Part shown: one piece after another, positions 56,351 to 64,000 of the stretch
Layout: the number at the start of each line of letters is the position of its first letter
Numbering within the stretch: the stretch's first letter is position 1
From: Nesterenkonia sp. E16_10
Lineage (GTDB): Bacteria > Actinomycetota > Actinomycetes > Actinomycetales > Micrococcaceae
Length of the DNA stretch: 64,000 nucleotides
Direction of reading: 5' to 3'
Assembly: GCF_017347085.1 (NCBI RefSeq)
Contig: NZ_JADPSA010000029.1
Location: 186,001 to 250,000 of the forward strand
Made by a program: the position numbers and the translations under genes
The notes under the pieces: model-generated
Seen by the model: only the letters and a program-made list of their open reading frames with translations
What the model was told of the DNA's origin: nothing
The model's database searches: none

Positions 56351-59300
56351 CAGCGGGTTCCTCCAGGTTCTGATAGGCCACCGAGGAGTATGCCACCACT
56401 CCCCTGCCGATCAGCTGCACCGCTTCATGACAGCGCGCCGAGAGCTTGGCCGGGGTGTGCGGGATCTTGCTCAGCTGGTCCAAGGTGTCGATGCACTGCT
56501 TGGTCCACCGCACGAAGTCCCCTGCGGCGAGCGGCGAGTCGTCCAGGGCGCTGCGCAGGCTCTGGCCCCCTGCCCAGGCGTACATGGGCAGCACCAGGCC
56601 CAGCTCGGGTGCCGCAGTAGGCTCCAGGTGGTGCCGCTTCTCCAGACCCTCGAGCTCGGCGTGGATCTCGATCCCGGTGCGCGTCGCCTGGGCCAGGCGC
56701 TTGGTCGGCATCACCGGCATGGCCCCCTCATCCTCACGCTTGGCCTGGTAGACCAGCACGGTGACGAACGCGGCGAGCTCCTGCGCCGTGAGCCCGGAGA
56801 GGACCCCGCGCTCCATGAGCAGCCCGGTGAACAGGTCTCGTTCCCCGTAGATGCGGCGCAGCTGCTGTCCGCGATCGGTCACCGCGAATTCAGTGGCGAA
56901 CCACTCCTCTGCGGTGAATCCCGGACGCTGCGCCGCCGGTTCAGCGGCGCTGAGCTGCTGCGGGTCGGCAGGTGGGACGTGGGGCATCAGCTCCGGATCC
57001 ACCGCTTCCAGATGTCCGAGTTCATGCAGCACCCCGCAGACCCGGTCGAAGATCTTCGCGATCGAGCCGGTGCGCCGGTCGATCTTGAGCTTGAGCTGGT
57101 CGATCTCACGCTGGAGCTTCCAGGCGCGTTCGGCCCAGCGCGCGTGATCCTCCCGCTCGCTGCAGCCGTGACAGGGGTGGCGCTGCAGGGCGTTCTGCAG
57201 CTGCTCCAGCGACTCCGACTCGGTGTCCTCCTCGCGGAATCCGAATCCGGCGGTCGGTGCCCCGGCTCGGGGAGGCACCCGCTCATGCATCGCGGCGCGC
57301 ATCGAGGACGCGAGATCTCGGCGAATCTTGGGCACCTTGACCTGGGGCTTGCGCGGGAGCCGGATGCTCGCGATCACCTCCGGGGGCTGCGCGAAGTCTT
57401 CGGCGGTGATATTGCGGAACTTGCCGTCGGCGGTGATCACTCCGGGCCGAGGATCATGCTCTGGCGCACTGTGCACCACCAGGGACTCGCCGAAGCCACG
57501 CTTGCCACCGACCTCGATGACGTCGCCGGGCTGCAGCGCCGCCAGGACTCGGATGATCTCGCGGCGGCGCTGCCGGTGGCGCGCCTTGGCCTGGTCCTTC
57601 TCGGCCTCGTTGAGCCTCCGGCGCAGCGCCGCGTACTCGCGGAAGTCCCCGAGATGACAGGCCATCGCCTCCTCGTAGCCGGCCATGGAGGACTCGCGCT
57701 TCGCCACATCCCGAGCGACGCCGACCACCGAACGGTCGGCCTGGAACTGCGCGAAGGAAGATTCCAGGATGGTGCGCGCGCGTCGTCGTCCGAACTGCGC
57801 GGTGAGGTTGACCGCCATGTTGTAGGAGGGCTTGAAGCTGGAGTTCAACGGATAGGTCCGCTTGGAGGCCAGCCCCGCGACCTGGCGCGGGTCCATTCCG
57901 GGCTGCCAGACGACGACGGCGTGGCCCTCAACGTCGATGCCTCGCCGGCCAGCCCGCCCGGTGAGCTGGGTGTACTCCCCCGGCGTGATGTCCACGTGGG
58001 ACTCGCCGTTGAACTTGTCCAGCTTCTCCAGCACCACGGTGCGCGCGGGCATGTTGATCCCCAGCGCGAGGGTCTCGGTGGCGAAGACCACCTTGAGCAG
58101 CCCCTCGGCGTAGAGCTGCTCGACGAGCTCCTTGAACGGCGGGAGCATGCCCGCGTGATGTGCCGCGACCCCGTTGATCAGAGCCTCGCGGAAGCTCTCG
58201 AAGCCCAGGATTGCGAGGTCCTCGGCCGGAAGATCCCAGCCCACCTGCTCGACCCGGGAGGTGATCTCGGCAGCCTCCTCGCGGGTGGTCAGCACGATGC
58301 CGGCCTGCAGGCACTGCTCCACCGCGGCCTCGCAGCCGACGCGGGAGAAGATGAAGCCGATGCAGGGCAGCAGCCCGTCGCGGTCCAGGGCGCGGATCAT
58401 CTTGGGCCGATTCAGTCGTGGTCGTCCTGCCCCGGACCCGGAGATCCCAGAGGCGCCGGAGGGTCCGGCTCCCCTGCGCCCGCCCGCGCCGCCCCGGCTG
58501 GAGGAGGCGCTGCTGCGCAGCTCCTGGCGGGGGCCGCCCTGGCCTGGGCCACCCCTGCCCGGGCCTCCCCTGCCGGGGCCACGGCCCCGACCGGGTCCTC
58601 GCCCGTTGCCGCGTGATCGGTTGCCGCCGCTGCGCCGGGACCCAGGCGCCTCGCCCTGGTGCGCCAGACGCTGCAGCTCCGGGTTGACCAGGGTCGGGGC
58701 GTCATCGTCCTCCTCGTAGATGAAGAGGTCGTGCAGCTCGTTCTCGACGAACATGTGCTGCCACAGCGGCACGGGGCGGTGCTCCGAGACCACCACGGAG
58801 GTCTCCCCGCGCACCGTGTCCAGCCAGGCGCCGAACTCCTCGGCATTGGAGACCGTGGCGGAGAGCGCGGCGACCTGGACATGTTCCGGGAGGTGGATGA
58901 TCACCTCTTCCCAGACGGCCCCGCGGAACCGGTCGGCCAGGTAGTGGACCTCGTCCATCACCACGTAGCCCAGGTCGCGCAGCGTCGCGGAGTCCTGGTA
59001 GAGCATGTTGCGCAGCACCTCGGTGGTCATCACCACGACCTGCGCTTCGGAGTTGATCGAGGTGTCCCCGGTGAGCAGGCCCACCTTGTCCGTGCCGTGG
59101 ACCTCGACCAGTTCCTGGTACTTCTGGTTCGACAAGGCTTTGATCGGGGTGGTGTAGAACGTCTTCGTCCCGAAGGCCAGGCCGAGGTGGACGGCGAACT
59201 CACCGACGATGGTCTTGCCCGCGCCGGTGGGTGCCGCGACCAGAACGGCCCGTCCCGCTTCCAGATGCTGACAGGCCTCGACCTGGAAGTCATCGAGGTC

Positions 59301-59393
59301 GAAGGCCTGAGCCTTGCGGAAGACCCCGAGCTGAGTCTTGGCCTCCGCCGCTCGTCGACGTGACTGTGCGTAGCGCTCGGCCGGTGAACTCAT
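56343..59393 (-). CDS. helY: HelY-type Ski2-like DEAD/DEAH RNA helicase
   Basis: A 1016-residue helicase of the Ski2/Mtr4-like family. Motif I is APTGAGKT near residue 55, motif II MDEVHYLADRFRGA near 147, motif III SATVSN near 180, and motif VI QLTGRAGRRG near 480. The C-terminal DSHCT helical domain occupies roughly 830-1010. Between the two RecA lobes is a Gly/Arg-rich stretch (about residues 250-320). The ATG follows a -10-like TAGGCT by six bases. The product probably unwinds structured RNA during degradation. Confidence 0.93.
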   Translation of the reverse strand: MSSPAERYAQSRRRAAEAKTQLGVFRKAQAFDLDDFQVEACQHLEAGRAVLVAAPTGAGKTIVGEFAVHLGLAFGTKTFYTTPIKALSNQKYQELVEVHGTDKVGLLTGDTSINSEAQVVVMTTEVLRNMLYQDSATLRDLGYVVMDEVHYLADRFRGAVWEEVIIHLPEHVQVAALSATVSNAEEFGAWLDTVRGETSVVVSEHRPVPLWQHMFVENELHDLFIYEEDDDAPTLVNPELQRLAHQGEAPGSRRSGGNRSRGNGRGPGRGRGPGRGGPGRGGPGQGGPRQELRSSASSSRGGAGGRRGAGPSGASGISGSGAGRPRLNRPKMIRALDRDGLLPCIGFIFSRVGCEAAVEQCLQAGIVLTTREEAAEITSRVEQVGWDLPAEDLAILGFESFREALINGVAAHHAGMLPPFKELVEQLYAEGLLKVVFATETLALGINMPARTVVLEKLDKFNGESHVDITPGEYTQLTGRAGRRGIDVEGHAVVVWQPGMDPRQVAGLASKRTYPLNSSFKPSYNMAVNLTAQFGRRRARTILESSFAQFQADRSVVGVARDVAKRESSMAGYEEAMACHLGDFREYAALRRRLNEAEKDQAKARHRQRRREIIRVLAALQPGDVIEVGGKRGFGESLVVHSAPEHDPRPGVITADGKFRNITAEDFAQPPEVIASIRLPRKPQVKVPKIRRDLASSMRAAMHERVPPRAGAPTAGFGFREEDTESESLEQLQNALQRHPCHGCSEREDHARWAERAWKLQREIDQLKLKIDRRTGSIAKIFDRVCGVLHELGHLEAVDPELMPHVPPADPQQLSAAEPAAQRPGFTAEEWFATEFAVTDRGQQLRRIYGERDLFTGLLMERGVLSGLTAQELAAFVTVLVYQAKREDEGAMPVMPTKRLAQATRTGIEIHAELEGLEKRHHLEPTAAPELGLVLPMYAWAGGQSLRSALDDSPLAAGDFVRWTKQCIDTLDQLSKIPHTPAKLSARCHEAVQLIGRGVVAYSSVAYQNLEEPADD

Positions 59394-59399
59394 GCTTCC

Positions 59400-59405
59400 A
59401 GCCTA
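59400..59405 (-). promoter_or_regulatory. -10 element of helY, probable leaderless start
   Basis: On the reverse strand TAGGCT is followed by six bases and the ATG at 59393. Confidence 0.4.
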
Positions 59406-59500
59406 TGACATCCCCGCCGGAGGGATCTCACCGGGCGATCCTGCTCGGCCCGGGGTCTTGATGACCCAGGCCATCCTGCCGCCTCCTGCCAGGCCGACCT

Positions 59501-59540
59501 GGAGGCGAGCGTGCTGACCTGGAGGCGTGCGTGCTGACCT
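59501..59540 (+). repeat. 20-base direct repeat upstream of the MFS gene
   Basis: Two adjacent copies of GGAGGCGAGCGTGCTGACCT differ at one base. The second copy runs into the -35 region of the MFS promoter. Confidence 0.85.
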
Positions 59541-59555
59541 GGGATCGGAGCTGGT

Positions 59556-59561
59556 TAGACT
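59556..59561 (+). promoter_or_regulatory. -10 element of the MFS gene, probable leaderless start
   Basis: TAGACT is followed by six bases and the GTG at 59568; CTGACC at 59534-59539 is a possible -35. Confidence 0.45.
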
Positions 59562-59567
59562 GCAGCG

Positions 59568-60782
59568 GTGACCACGGCTCCCTCCCCCCGACGACAGATC
59601 CTGCTCGGGGCGCTGCTGCCGGCGTTCATCTTCAGCCTCGGTGCCGGGGCCATGATCCCGATTCTGGCTCCCTTCGCCGTGGAGCGCGGTGCCACGCTGG
59701 CGGTGGCCGGCATAATCGCCGCGATGCTCCCGCTGGGTCAGATCCTCGCGGATCTGCCCGCCGGAGCTCTGGCGGCACGTGTGGGTGACCGTCGGGCGAT
59801 GCTGTTCGCCGCCGGTGCCGCTGCGCTCGGCTTCCTCGCCGCGGGGCTGGCGCCTTCGTTGATCACGCTGGGGGCCGCCGTCGCCCTGGTCGGTGCCGCG
59901 AATGCGGTCTTCCATCTGGCACGGCACTCCTATCTGACCGAGGTGACCCCGGTGCATCAGCGTGCTCGCGTGCTCTCCACGCTGGGCGGGGTGCATCGGA
60001 TCGGGCAGTTCATCGGACCGTTCCTCGGCGCCGGAGTGATCGTGCTGGGGGACCTGCGCGCGGTGTTCCTGCTGGCGCTGCTGACTGCGATCGCCGCGGG
60101 TGTCACGGTGCTGCTGGCCCCGGAGATCGACACTCGCCCAGCGCGAGCACCGGGCATCGCCCAGGCCGGGTTTGCCCAGGTGATCGCCACCCACCGGAGG
60201 CTGCTGCTGACCTTGGGCGTGGCCTCGATGCTGGTCGGCACGATCCGTGGGGCACGTCAGCAGGTGCTGCCGCTCTGGGGCGAGCACATCGGGCTGGACC
60301 CCACCACCATCTCGCTGCTCTTCGGCCTCGCCGGAGGCATCGACATGCTGCTGTTCTATCCGGCCGGCAAGATCATGGACCATCTCGGCCGGCTCTGGAT
60401 CGGAGTGCCCTCCATGGTCTGCCTCGGCGTGGCGATGGCGCTGGTGCCCCTGGCCCACTCGGTGCCCGTGCTCGCCGGAGTGGCGGTGCTGCTGGGCATC
60501 AGCAACGGTCTGGGCTCGGGGGTCATGATGACCATCGCCTCAGACATCGCCCCGGCCGATGCGCGCCCGCAGTTCCTCGGGGCATGGCGGCTGATGCAGG
60601 ATCTCGGGATCGCCGCCGGACCGCTGACCCTGGCCGCCGGCGCCGCTCTGGGCTCCCTGGCGGGAGGCATCTGGGTGGCCTCGGCCATGGGCCCGCTGGC
60701 CAGTGCAGGGCTGCTGCGCTGGCTCCCGCGCTACTCGGTCCACGCCAGTCGTCGGACCCGCAGGGCCGCCGGGCTGGACTGA
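59568..60782 (+). CDS. MFS transporter
   Basis: A 404-residue major-facilitator protein with 12 predicted helices. The loop after helix 2 reads LPAGALAARVGDRRA, the family motif A (GxLxDRxGRR-like), and KIMDHLGRLWIG is its second-half equivalent. The drug:proton-antiporter branch is likely, but no substrate can be assigned. The GTG at 59568 lacks a ribosome site. The last codons run into a 26-base tandem repeat that continues past the stop. Confidence 0.88.
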   Translation: MTTAPSPRRQILLGALLPAFIFSLGAGAMIPILAPFAVERGATLAVAGIIAAMLPLGQILADLPAGALAARVGDRRAMLFAAGAAALGFLAAGLAPSLITLGAAVALVGAANAVFHLARHSYLTEVTPVHQRARVLSTLGGVHRIGQFIGPFLGAGVIVLGDLRAVFLLALLTAIAAGVTVLLAPEIDTRPARAPGIAQAGFAQVIATHRRLLLTLGVASMLVGTIRGARQQVLPLWGEHIGLDPTTISLLFGLAGGIDMLLFYPAGKIMDHLGRLWIGVPSMVCLGVAMALVPLAHSVPVLAGVAVLLGISNGLGSGVMMTIASDIAPADARPQFLGAWRLMQDLGIAAGPLTLAAGAALGSLAGGIWVASAMGPLASAGLLRWLPRYSVHASRRTRRAAGLD

Positions 60783-60821
60783 CCCGCAGGGCCGCCGGGC
60801 TGGACTGACCCGCAGGGCCGG
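60755..60821 (+). repeat. 26-base tandem repeat across the MFS gene stop codon
   Basis: Two perfect copies of a 26-base unit starting GACCCGCAGGGCCGCCGGGC and ending TGGACT, plus a partial third. The stop codon sits at the junction of copies one and two, so copy-number change would alter the protein end or the intergenic spacer before lacI. Confidence 0.9.
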
Positions 60822-60844
60822 GAGTGCCAGCAGGCGCGAGGCGT

Positions 60845-61867
60845 TCAGGCGGATGACTCCCGGGGAACCCGGGCGGTGCTGCGCCGGACCAGCAGGTCGA
60901 AGCTGCGCTGCAGGCTCTTCGGGTGCGTTCCATCGGACTCCACGGTGGCGAGGATGAGCTTCGCCGCCGTCGCCCCCTGGTTCTGGGCGTGCTGGTCGAC
61001 CGTGGTGAGCTCGAAGAGGGCACCGAGCTCGTGACCATCGACCCCGACCACCGAGAGGTCCTCCGGGACCCTGATCCCGAGCTCCCGCGCGGCGAGGATC
61101 GCGCCGATCGCCATCTCGTCCGAGGCTGCGACCAGTCCGGTCATCCCGGTTCCCGGGGTGCCCAGCAGCTGTCGCGCCGCATGGAAGCCTCCAGGGATGG
61201 TGAAGTCTGCCTCCCCGATCAGGGCCGGCTCGGAGGCGATGTGGCGGTCGCGCAGCGCTCGGTCGAAGCCGGCTCGTCGCTGACTCGGCACCTTATAGTC
61301 GGCGTCGAACTGTTCGGCGCCTCCGATGAAGCCCACTACCTCGTGGCCGAGCTCGAGCAGGTGCGCGGTGGCGAGCTCGGTGACGGCTGCATCATCCATG
61401 GAGACCCCCGGCAGGGTGCCGGAGCTGCCGCCGATGATGACCACCGGGATGCCGAGCCGCGCCAGCTCCAGCTCCTCCCAGTCGCTGAGCTCCAGCGCCA
61501 CGACGATGACGGCGTCGACCCGGCGTCGTCGAAGGAAGGCGGTGAAGATCTCCTGCCGGACCTCCGGGTCCGCGGTGACGTTGTAAAGCGTCACGTCATA
61601 CCCGGCGCGGGTCGCTTCGGCTGAGATCCCGGTGAGCACGGTGTTGAAGAACCATCGGTGCAGCTCAGGCATGATCACCCCGAGGTTGCGCATCCGACCG
61701 GACGCCAGGCTGGAGGCCGCGGAGGAGGCCACGTAATCGAGCTCCGCGGCGACCTCCAGGATCTTCGCCCGCGTGGCCTTCGAGACGTTGCCTCGGCCGC
61801 TCAGGGCGCGGGAGACCGTGGCGGCGGACACCCCTGCGGCCTTGGCGACATCATCGAGGCTGGTCAT
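60845..61867 (-). CDS. LacI family transcriptional regulator of the alpha-glucoside locus
   Basis: A 340-residue repressor. The N-terminal helix-turn-helix is SLDDVAKAAGVSAATVSRALSG with the hinge helix YVASSAASSLASG. The effector-binding domain follows with SDEMAIGAILAARELG and VPEDLSVVGVDGHELG. The ATG at 61867 overlaps the alpha-glucosidase stop (ATGA), so the two are coupled. Two identical inverted 14-base operators in the divergent region upstream of the glucosidase are its probable targets, giving negative autoregulation; the inducer is likely an alpha-glucoside. Confidence 0.92.
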   Translation of the reverse strand: MTSLDDVAKAAGVSAATVSRALSGRGNVSKATRAKILEVAAELDYVASSAASSLASGRMRNLGVIMPELHRWFFNTVLTGISAEATRAGYDVTLYNVTADPEVRQEIFTAFLRRRRVDAVIVVALELSDWEELELARLGIPVVIIGGSSGTLPGVSMDDAAVTELATAHLLELGHEVVGFIGGAEQFDADYKVPSQRRAGFDRALRDRHIASEPALIGEADFTIPGGFHAARQLLGTPGTGMTGLVAASDEMAIGAILAARELGIRVPEDLSVVGVDGHELGALFELTTVDQHAQNQGATAAKLILATVESDGTHPKSLQRSFDLLVRRSTARVPRESSA

Positions 61868-63594
61868 CAGCCCGCCTGCCTCCGCAGCCACACGGTGCAG
61901 TCAGCGGGCACCTGGGAGCCTTCCAGCGGCGCGGTGGCGAGGAGCACCTGGTGCCCCGCGGGCAGCGCCGCCGGCTTCGTGCCGGTGTTGGCGAGAACGG
62001 TCAGGTCCTGGTTGCTGAACATCAGCACAGCCTCCTCGGCTCCCGGGAGCCAGCGCAGCTCTCCGAGGCCCAGGTCGTGTTCGGCGCGCAGAGCAAGCAT
62101 CTGCCGGTAGAGGCTCAGTGTGGAGTCGGGATCGCCGCGCTGCACATCCCGGGAGAGGTCCTTCCAGCGTTCGGGCTGCGGCAGCCATGGTGTCGCGCCT
62201 GAGCTGAAGCCGAAGTTCTCGGACTCCCCCGCCCAGGGAAGCGGCACCCGACATCCGTCGCGACCGAATCGCTCGCCAGCGGTGCGGAACCAGGTGGGGT
62301 CCTGACGGGCCGTATCGGGCAGGTCGTGGACCTCGTCCAGACCAAGCTCCTCGCCCTGGTAGATATACGCGGAGCCCGGCAGCGCCAACATCAGGGCGGT
62401 CGCGGCGCGGGCACGTGCCAGGCCGGTCTCGCGGTCGGGCAGACCCGGATGCGCGGGGCCGATCCCGGTCCCCTGCGGGTTCTCCCCGGTGAGCGAGAGC
62501 CTGGTGGCGTGCCGCACCACGTCGTGGTTGGACAGGACCCAGGTGCTCGGAGCGCCCACGGCGTTGAAGGCATGCAGGGAATCGTCGATGACTCCGCGCA
62601 GCGCTTCCGCCTCCCAGGGGGCCTCCAGGTACTGGAAGTTGAAGGTCTGGTGCATCTCGTCCGGGCGCACCCAGAGCGCCGCCTTCGCCACGGAGGACAC
62701 CCAGGCCTCACCACACAGCGCCCGATCCCCCGCGTACTCTTCCAGGACGAGCCGCCAGTCGCGGTAGATCTCGTGGACGGCGGTCTGTTCGAAGTAGGGC
62801 GCCGGAGTCTCCTCCCCGCCCATCGAGGCGGCGTCGACATCCGGGGTGTAGTCCGGGAAGTCCTGGTCTTTGACCAGACCGTGGGCAACATCGACGCGGA
62901 AGCCGTCGACCCCGCGGTCGAGCCAGAAGCGCAGGATGCGCCGGAACTCCTCCTTGACCTCCTCCTTTGACCAGTCGAAGTCCGGCTGGCTCGAGTCGAA
63001 GAGGTGCAGGTACCACTGACCCGGGGTGCCGTCGGGCTCGGTGATGCGGGTCCAGGCGGGGCCGCCGAAGATCGACTGCCAGTTGTTCGGCGGCTGTTCT
63101 CCCTGCTCCCCGCGGCCCTCGCGGAAGATGTACCGGGCGCGCTCGGGGCTGCCCGGTGCGGCGGCCAAGGCCTGCTGGAACCACGCGTGCTGGTCCGAGG
63201 AGTGATTGGGCACCAGGTCCACGATGACCCGGATGCCGAACTCGTGGGCCCGCTGCAGGAGGGTGTCGAAGTCGGCCAGCGTGCCGAAGAGCGGGTCCAC
63301 ATCGCAGTAGTCCGCCACGTCATAGCCGGCGTCCTTCTGCGGTGAGGTCATGAAGGGGCTCAACCAGATCGCGTCCACGCCGAGCTCCTGGAGCGCCTCG
63401 AGCCGGGCCGTGATCCCCGGCAGGTCTCCGACGCCGTCGCCGGTGGAGTCCTGGAAGGAGCGGGGGTAGATCTGGTAGATCACCGCGCTGCGCCACCACT
63501 GGGCCGGCATCCCCGGCCTCGGGGGCGTGCCGGCTTCGCGAGGGACGACGTCGGAGGTGTCGGTGGAACTGCGCAGGTCCTGTTGAGCGGTCAT
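61867..63594 (-). CDS. GH13 alpha-glucosidase
   Basis: A 575-residue glycoside hydrolase of family 13 (oligo-1,6-glucosidase/alpha-glucosidase type). The N-terminal WWRSAVIYQIYPRSF, the DLVPNHSSDQHAWF region, the nucleophile in GFRVDVAHG, the acid/base glutamate in LCGEAWV and the stabilising aspartate in LSNHDVVRH are all present. There is no signal peptide, so it acts on imported sugars. GGTGAC precedes the ATG at 63594. It is divergent from the binding-protein gene and precedes its own LacI regulator. Confidence 0.93.
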   Translation of the reverse strand: MTAQQDLRSSTDTSDVVPREAGTPPRPGMPAQWWRSAVIYQIYPRSFQDSTGDGVGDLPGITARLEALQELGVDAIWLSPFMTSPQKDAGYDVADYCDVDPLFGTLADFDTLLQRAHEFGIRVIVDLVPNHSSDQHAWFQQALAAAPGSPERARYIFREGRGEQGEQPPNNWQSIFGGPAWTRITEPDGTPGQWYLHLFDSSQPDFDWSKEEVKEEFRRILRFWLDRGVDGFRVDVAHGLVKDQDFPDYTPDVDAASMGGEETPAPYFEQTAVHEIYRDWRLVLEEYAGDRALCGEAWVSSVAKAALWVRPDEMHQTFNFQYLEAPWEAEALRGVIDDSLHAFNAVGAPSTWVLSNHDVVRHATRLSLTGENPQGTGIGPAHPGLPDRETGLARARAATALMLALPGSAYIYQGEELGLDEVHDLPDTARQDPTWFRTAGERFGRDGCRVPLPWAGESENFGFSSGATPWLPQPERWKDLSRDVQRGDPDSTLSLYRQMLALRAEHDLGLGELRWLPGAEEAVLMFSNQDLTVLANTGTKPAALPAGHQVLLATAPLEGSQVPADCTVWLRRQAG

Positions 63595-63608
63595 GTCACC
63601 AGCATATA

Positions 63609-63622
63609 TGCAAGCGCTTCCA
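63609..63622. promoter_or_regulatory. LacI-type operator 1
   Basis: TGCAAGCGCTTCCA, a CGCTTnCA-type palindrome, lies 15 bases before the glucosidase ATG. The same 14-mer recurs inverted at 63785. A possible -10 hexamer, TATATG on the reverse strand (63603-63608), adjoins it. Confidence 0.75.
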
Positions 63623-63756
63623 CGTAAAGCGCCCACCGGCACAACCGCTTGCACCGCACCACGCGAGCAGCGATCCGTTGAATAACGCCCTACCGGAAGG
63701 CATTAATACTGGTCAGCGGGCACACGGTCACCCGCGACACTGCCAGACTCCAAGAG

Positions 63757-63785
63757 TTGCGTGGATCACATTCTGTCTCCATACT
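63757..63785 (+). promoter_or_regulatory. Promoter of the sugar-binding lipoprotein gene
   Basis: TTGCGT (63757-63762) and CATACT (63780-63785) are 17 bases apart. The operator at 63785 overlaps the end of the -10 element and the start point, a typical repressing position. Confidence 0.6.
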
Positions 63786-63798
63786 GGAAGCGCTTGCA
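63785..63798. promoter_or_regulatory. LacI-type operator 2
   Basis: TGGAAGCGCTTGCA is the exact reverse complement of operator 1. The two sites are 176 bases apart, allowing looping between the divergent promoters. A half-site CCGCTTGCA lies at 63645-63653. Confidence 0.75.
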
Positions 63799-63848
63799 CT
63801 CAGGATGGCGGGGCGATCGCCTCCGCTTCTTCACAGAGAGGGACACCG

Positions 63849-64000
63849 ATGACGGTGAACACCGGAAGACTCACGACGATGACCGCGCTCCTGGGACTGG
63901 GAGCACTGGCGCTGACCTCCTGCGGCTCGGGAGACGGTTCCGGCGACGCAGGCGCCGCCGAACCTGCCGGTTCGGAGACCACAGAGTCAGAGACCACAGA
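63849..64000 (+). CDS. Extracellular solute-binding lipoprotein, 5' end only
   Basis: Only the first 50 codons are present; the gene runs off the right edge. The start shows a lipoprotein signal: basic N-region (TGRLTT), hydrophobic core ALLGLGALAL and lipobox LTSC, followed by a Ser/Gly/Thr/Glu-rich linker. GAGAGGGA precedes the ATG. Its place opposite alpha-glucosidase and lacI, under a shared operator, indicates the binding protein of an ABC importer for maltose-like or other alpha-glucosides. The family itself cannot be confirmed from this fragment. Confidence 0.72.
   Translation, partial: MTVNTGRLTTMTALLGLGALALTSCGSGDGSGDAGAAEPAGSETTESETT

Overview
The window is high-GC chromosomal DNA of an actinobacterium. 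A mycothiol-dependent formaldehyde dehydrogenase, RbpA, HelY, polyprenol-phosphate mannose synthase, class Ib nrdHIEF, GTG/TTG starts and probable leaderless genes all fit. The order rne-rplU-rpmA-obgE-proB-proA-nadD-rsfS fits Micrococcales, most likely Micrococcaceae (Nesterenkonia- or Arthrobacter-like); I cannot fix the genus. There is no rRNA, CRISPR array, insertion sequence or prophage. One tRNA gene, tRNA-Ala(GGC), is present.

Layout. 1-5 kb: the 5' end of a small alarmone synthetase, then nrdHIEF behind a pair of NrdR boxes. 5-11.2 kb: a SnoaL-like protein, a GMC flavoprotein, a lipoate-ligase-like protein, a mycothiol/formaldehyde pair (mscR plus an MBL hydrolase) and a VKOR protein. 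11.2-23 kb: the housekeeping block rne, rplU-rpmA, obgE-proB-proA, a small membrane protein, nadD, a tail-anchored acidic protein, rsfS and the tRNA. 23-31.4 kb: oxidative and general-stress genes (aldo/keto reductase, an SDR fused to a helical ferritin-like domain, catalase, a Rho_N-type small protein, SDR, zinc alcohol dehydrogenase), then DUF3054 and cyclodeaminase-like genes. 31.4-37.4 kb: a catabolic operon (alcohol dehydrogenase, permease, succinate-semialdehyde dehydrogenase) divergent from a GAF-PucR regulator.

38-51 kb is the most accessory-looking part. It holds three paralogous triple-BON proteins, two Hsp20 chaperones, a double universal stress protein, PEP synthase, a pyridoxamine-oxidase-like flavoprotein, an amiS-fmdB-fmdA formamide cluster and an FdhF/YdeP molybdo-oxidoreductase. 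Several of these genes share a near-palindromic GGACCT-type element about 80 bp before their start codons, which suggests one regulator for a dormancy- or stress-type island in which formamide could be split to ammonia and formate and the formate oxidised.

51-64 kb returns to core genes (RlmA-like methyltransferase, NfeD-SPFH pair, rbpA, ppm, amidohydrolase-like protein, helY, MFS transporter). It ends in an alpha-glucoside locus: a GH13 glucosidase and LacI regulator divergent from a sugar-binding lipoprotein cut by the window edge, with two identical inverted LacI-type operators between them. Seven genes carry a -10-like hexamer 6-7 bases before the start codon, which predicts leaderless mRNAs.
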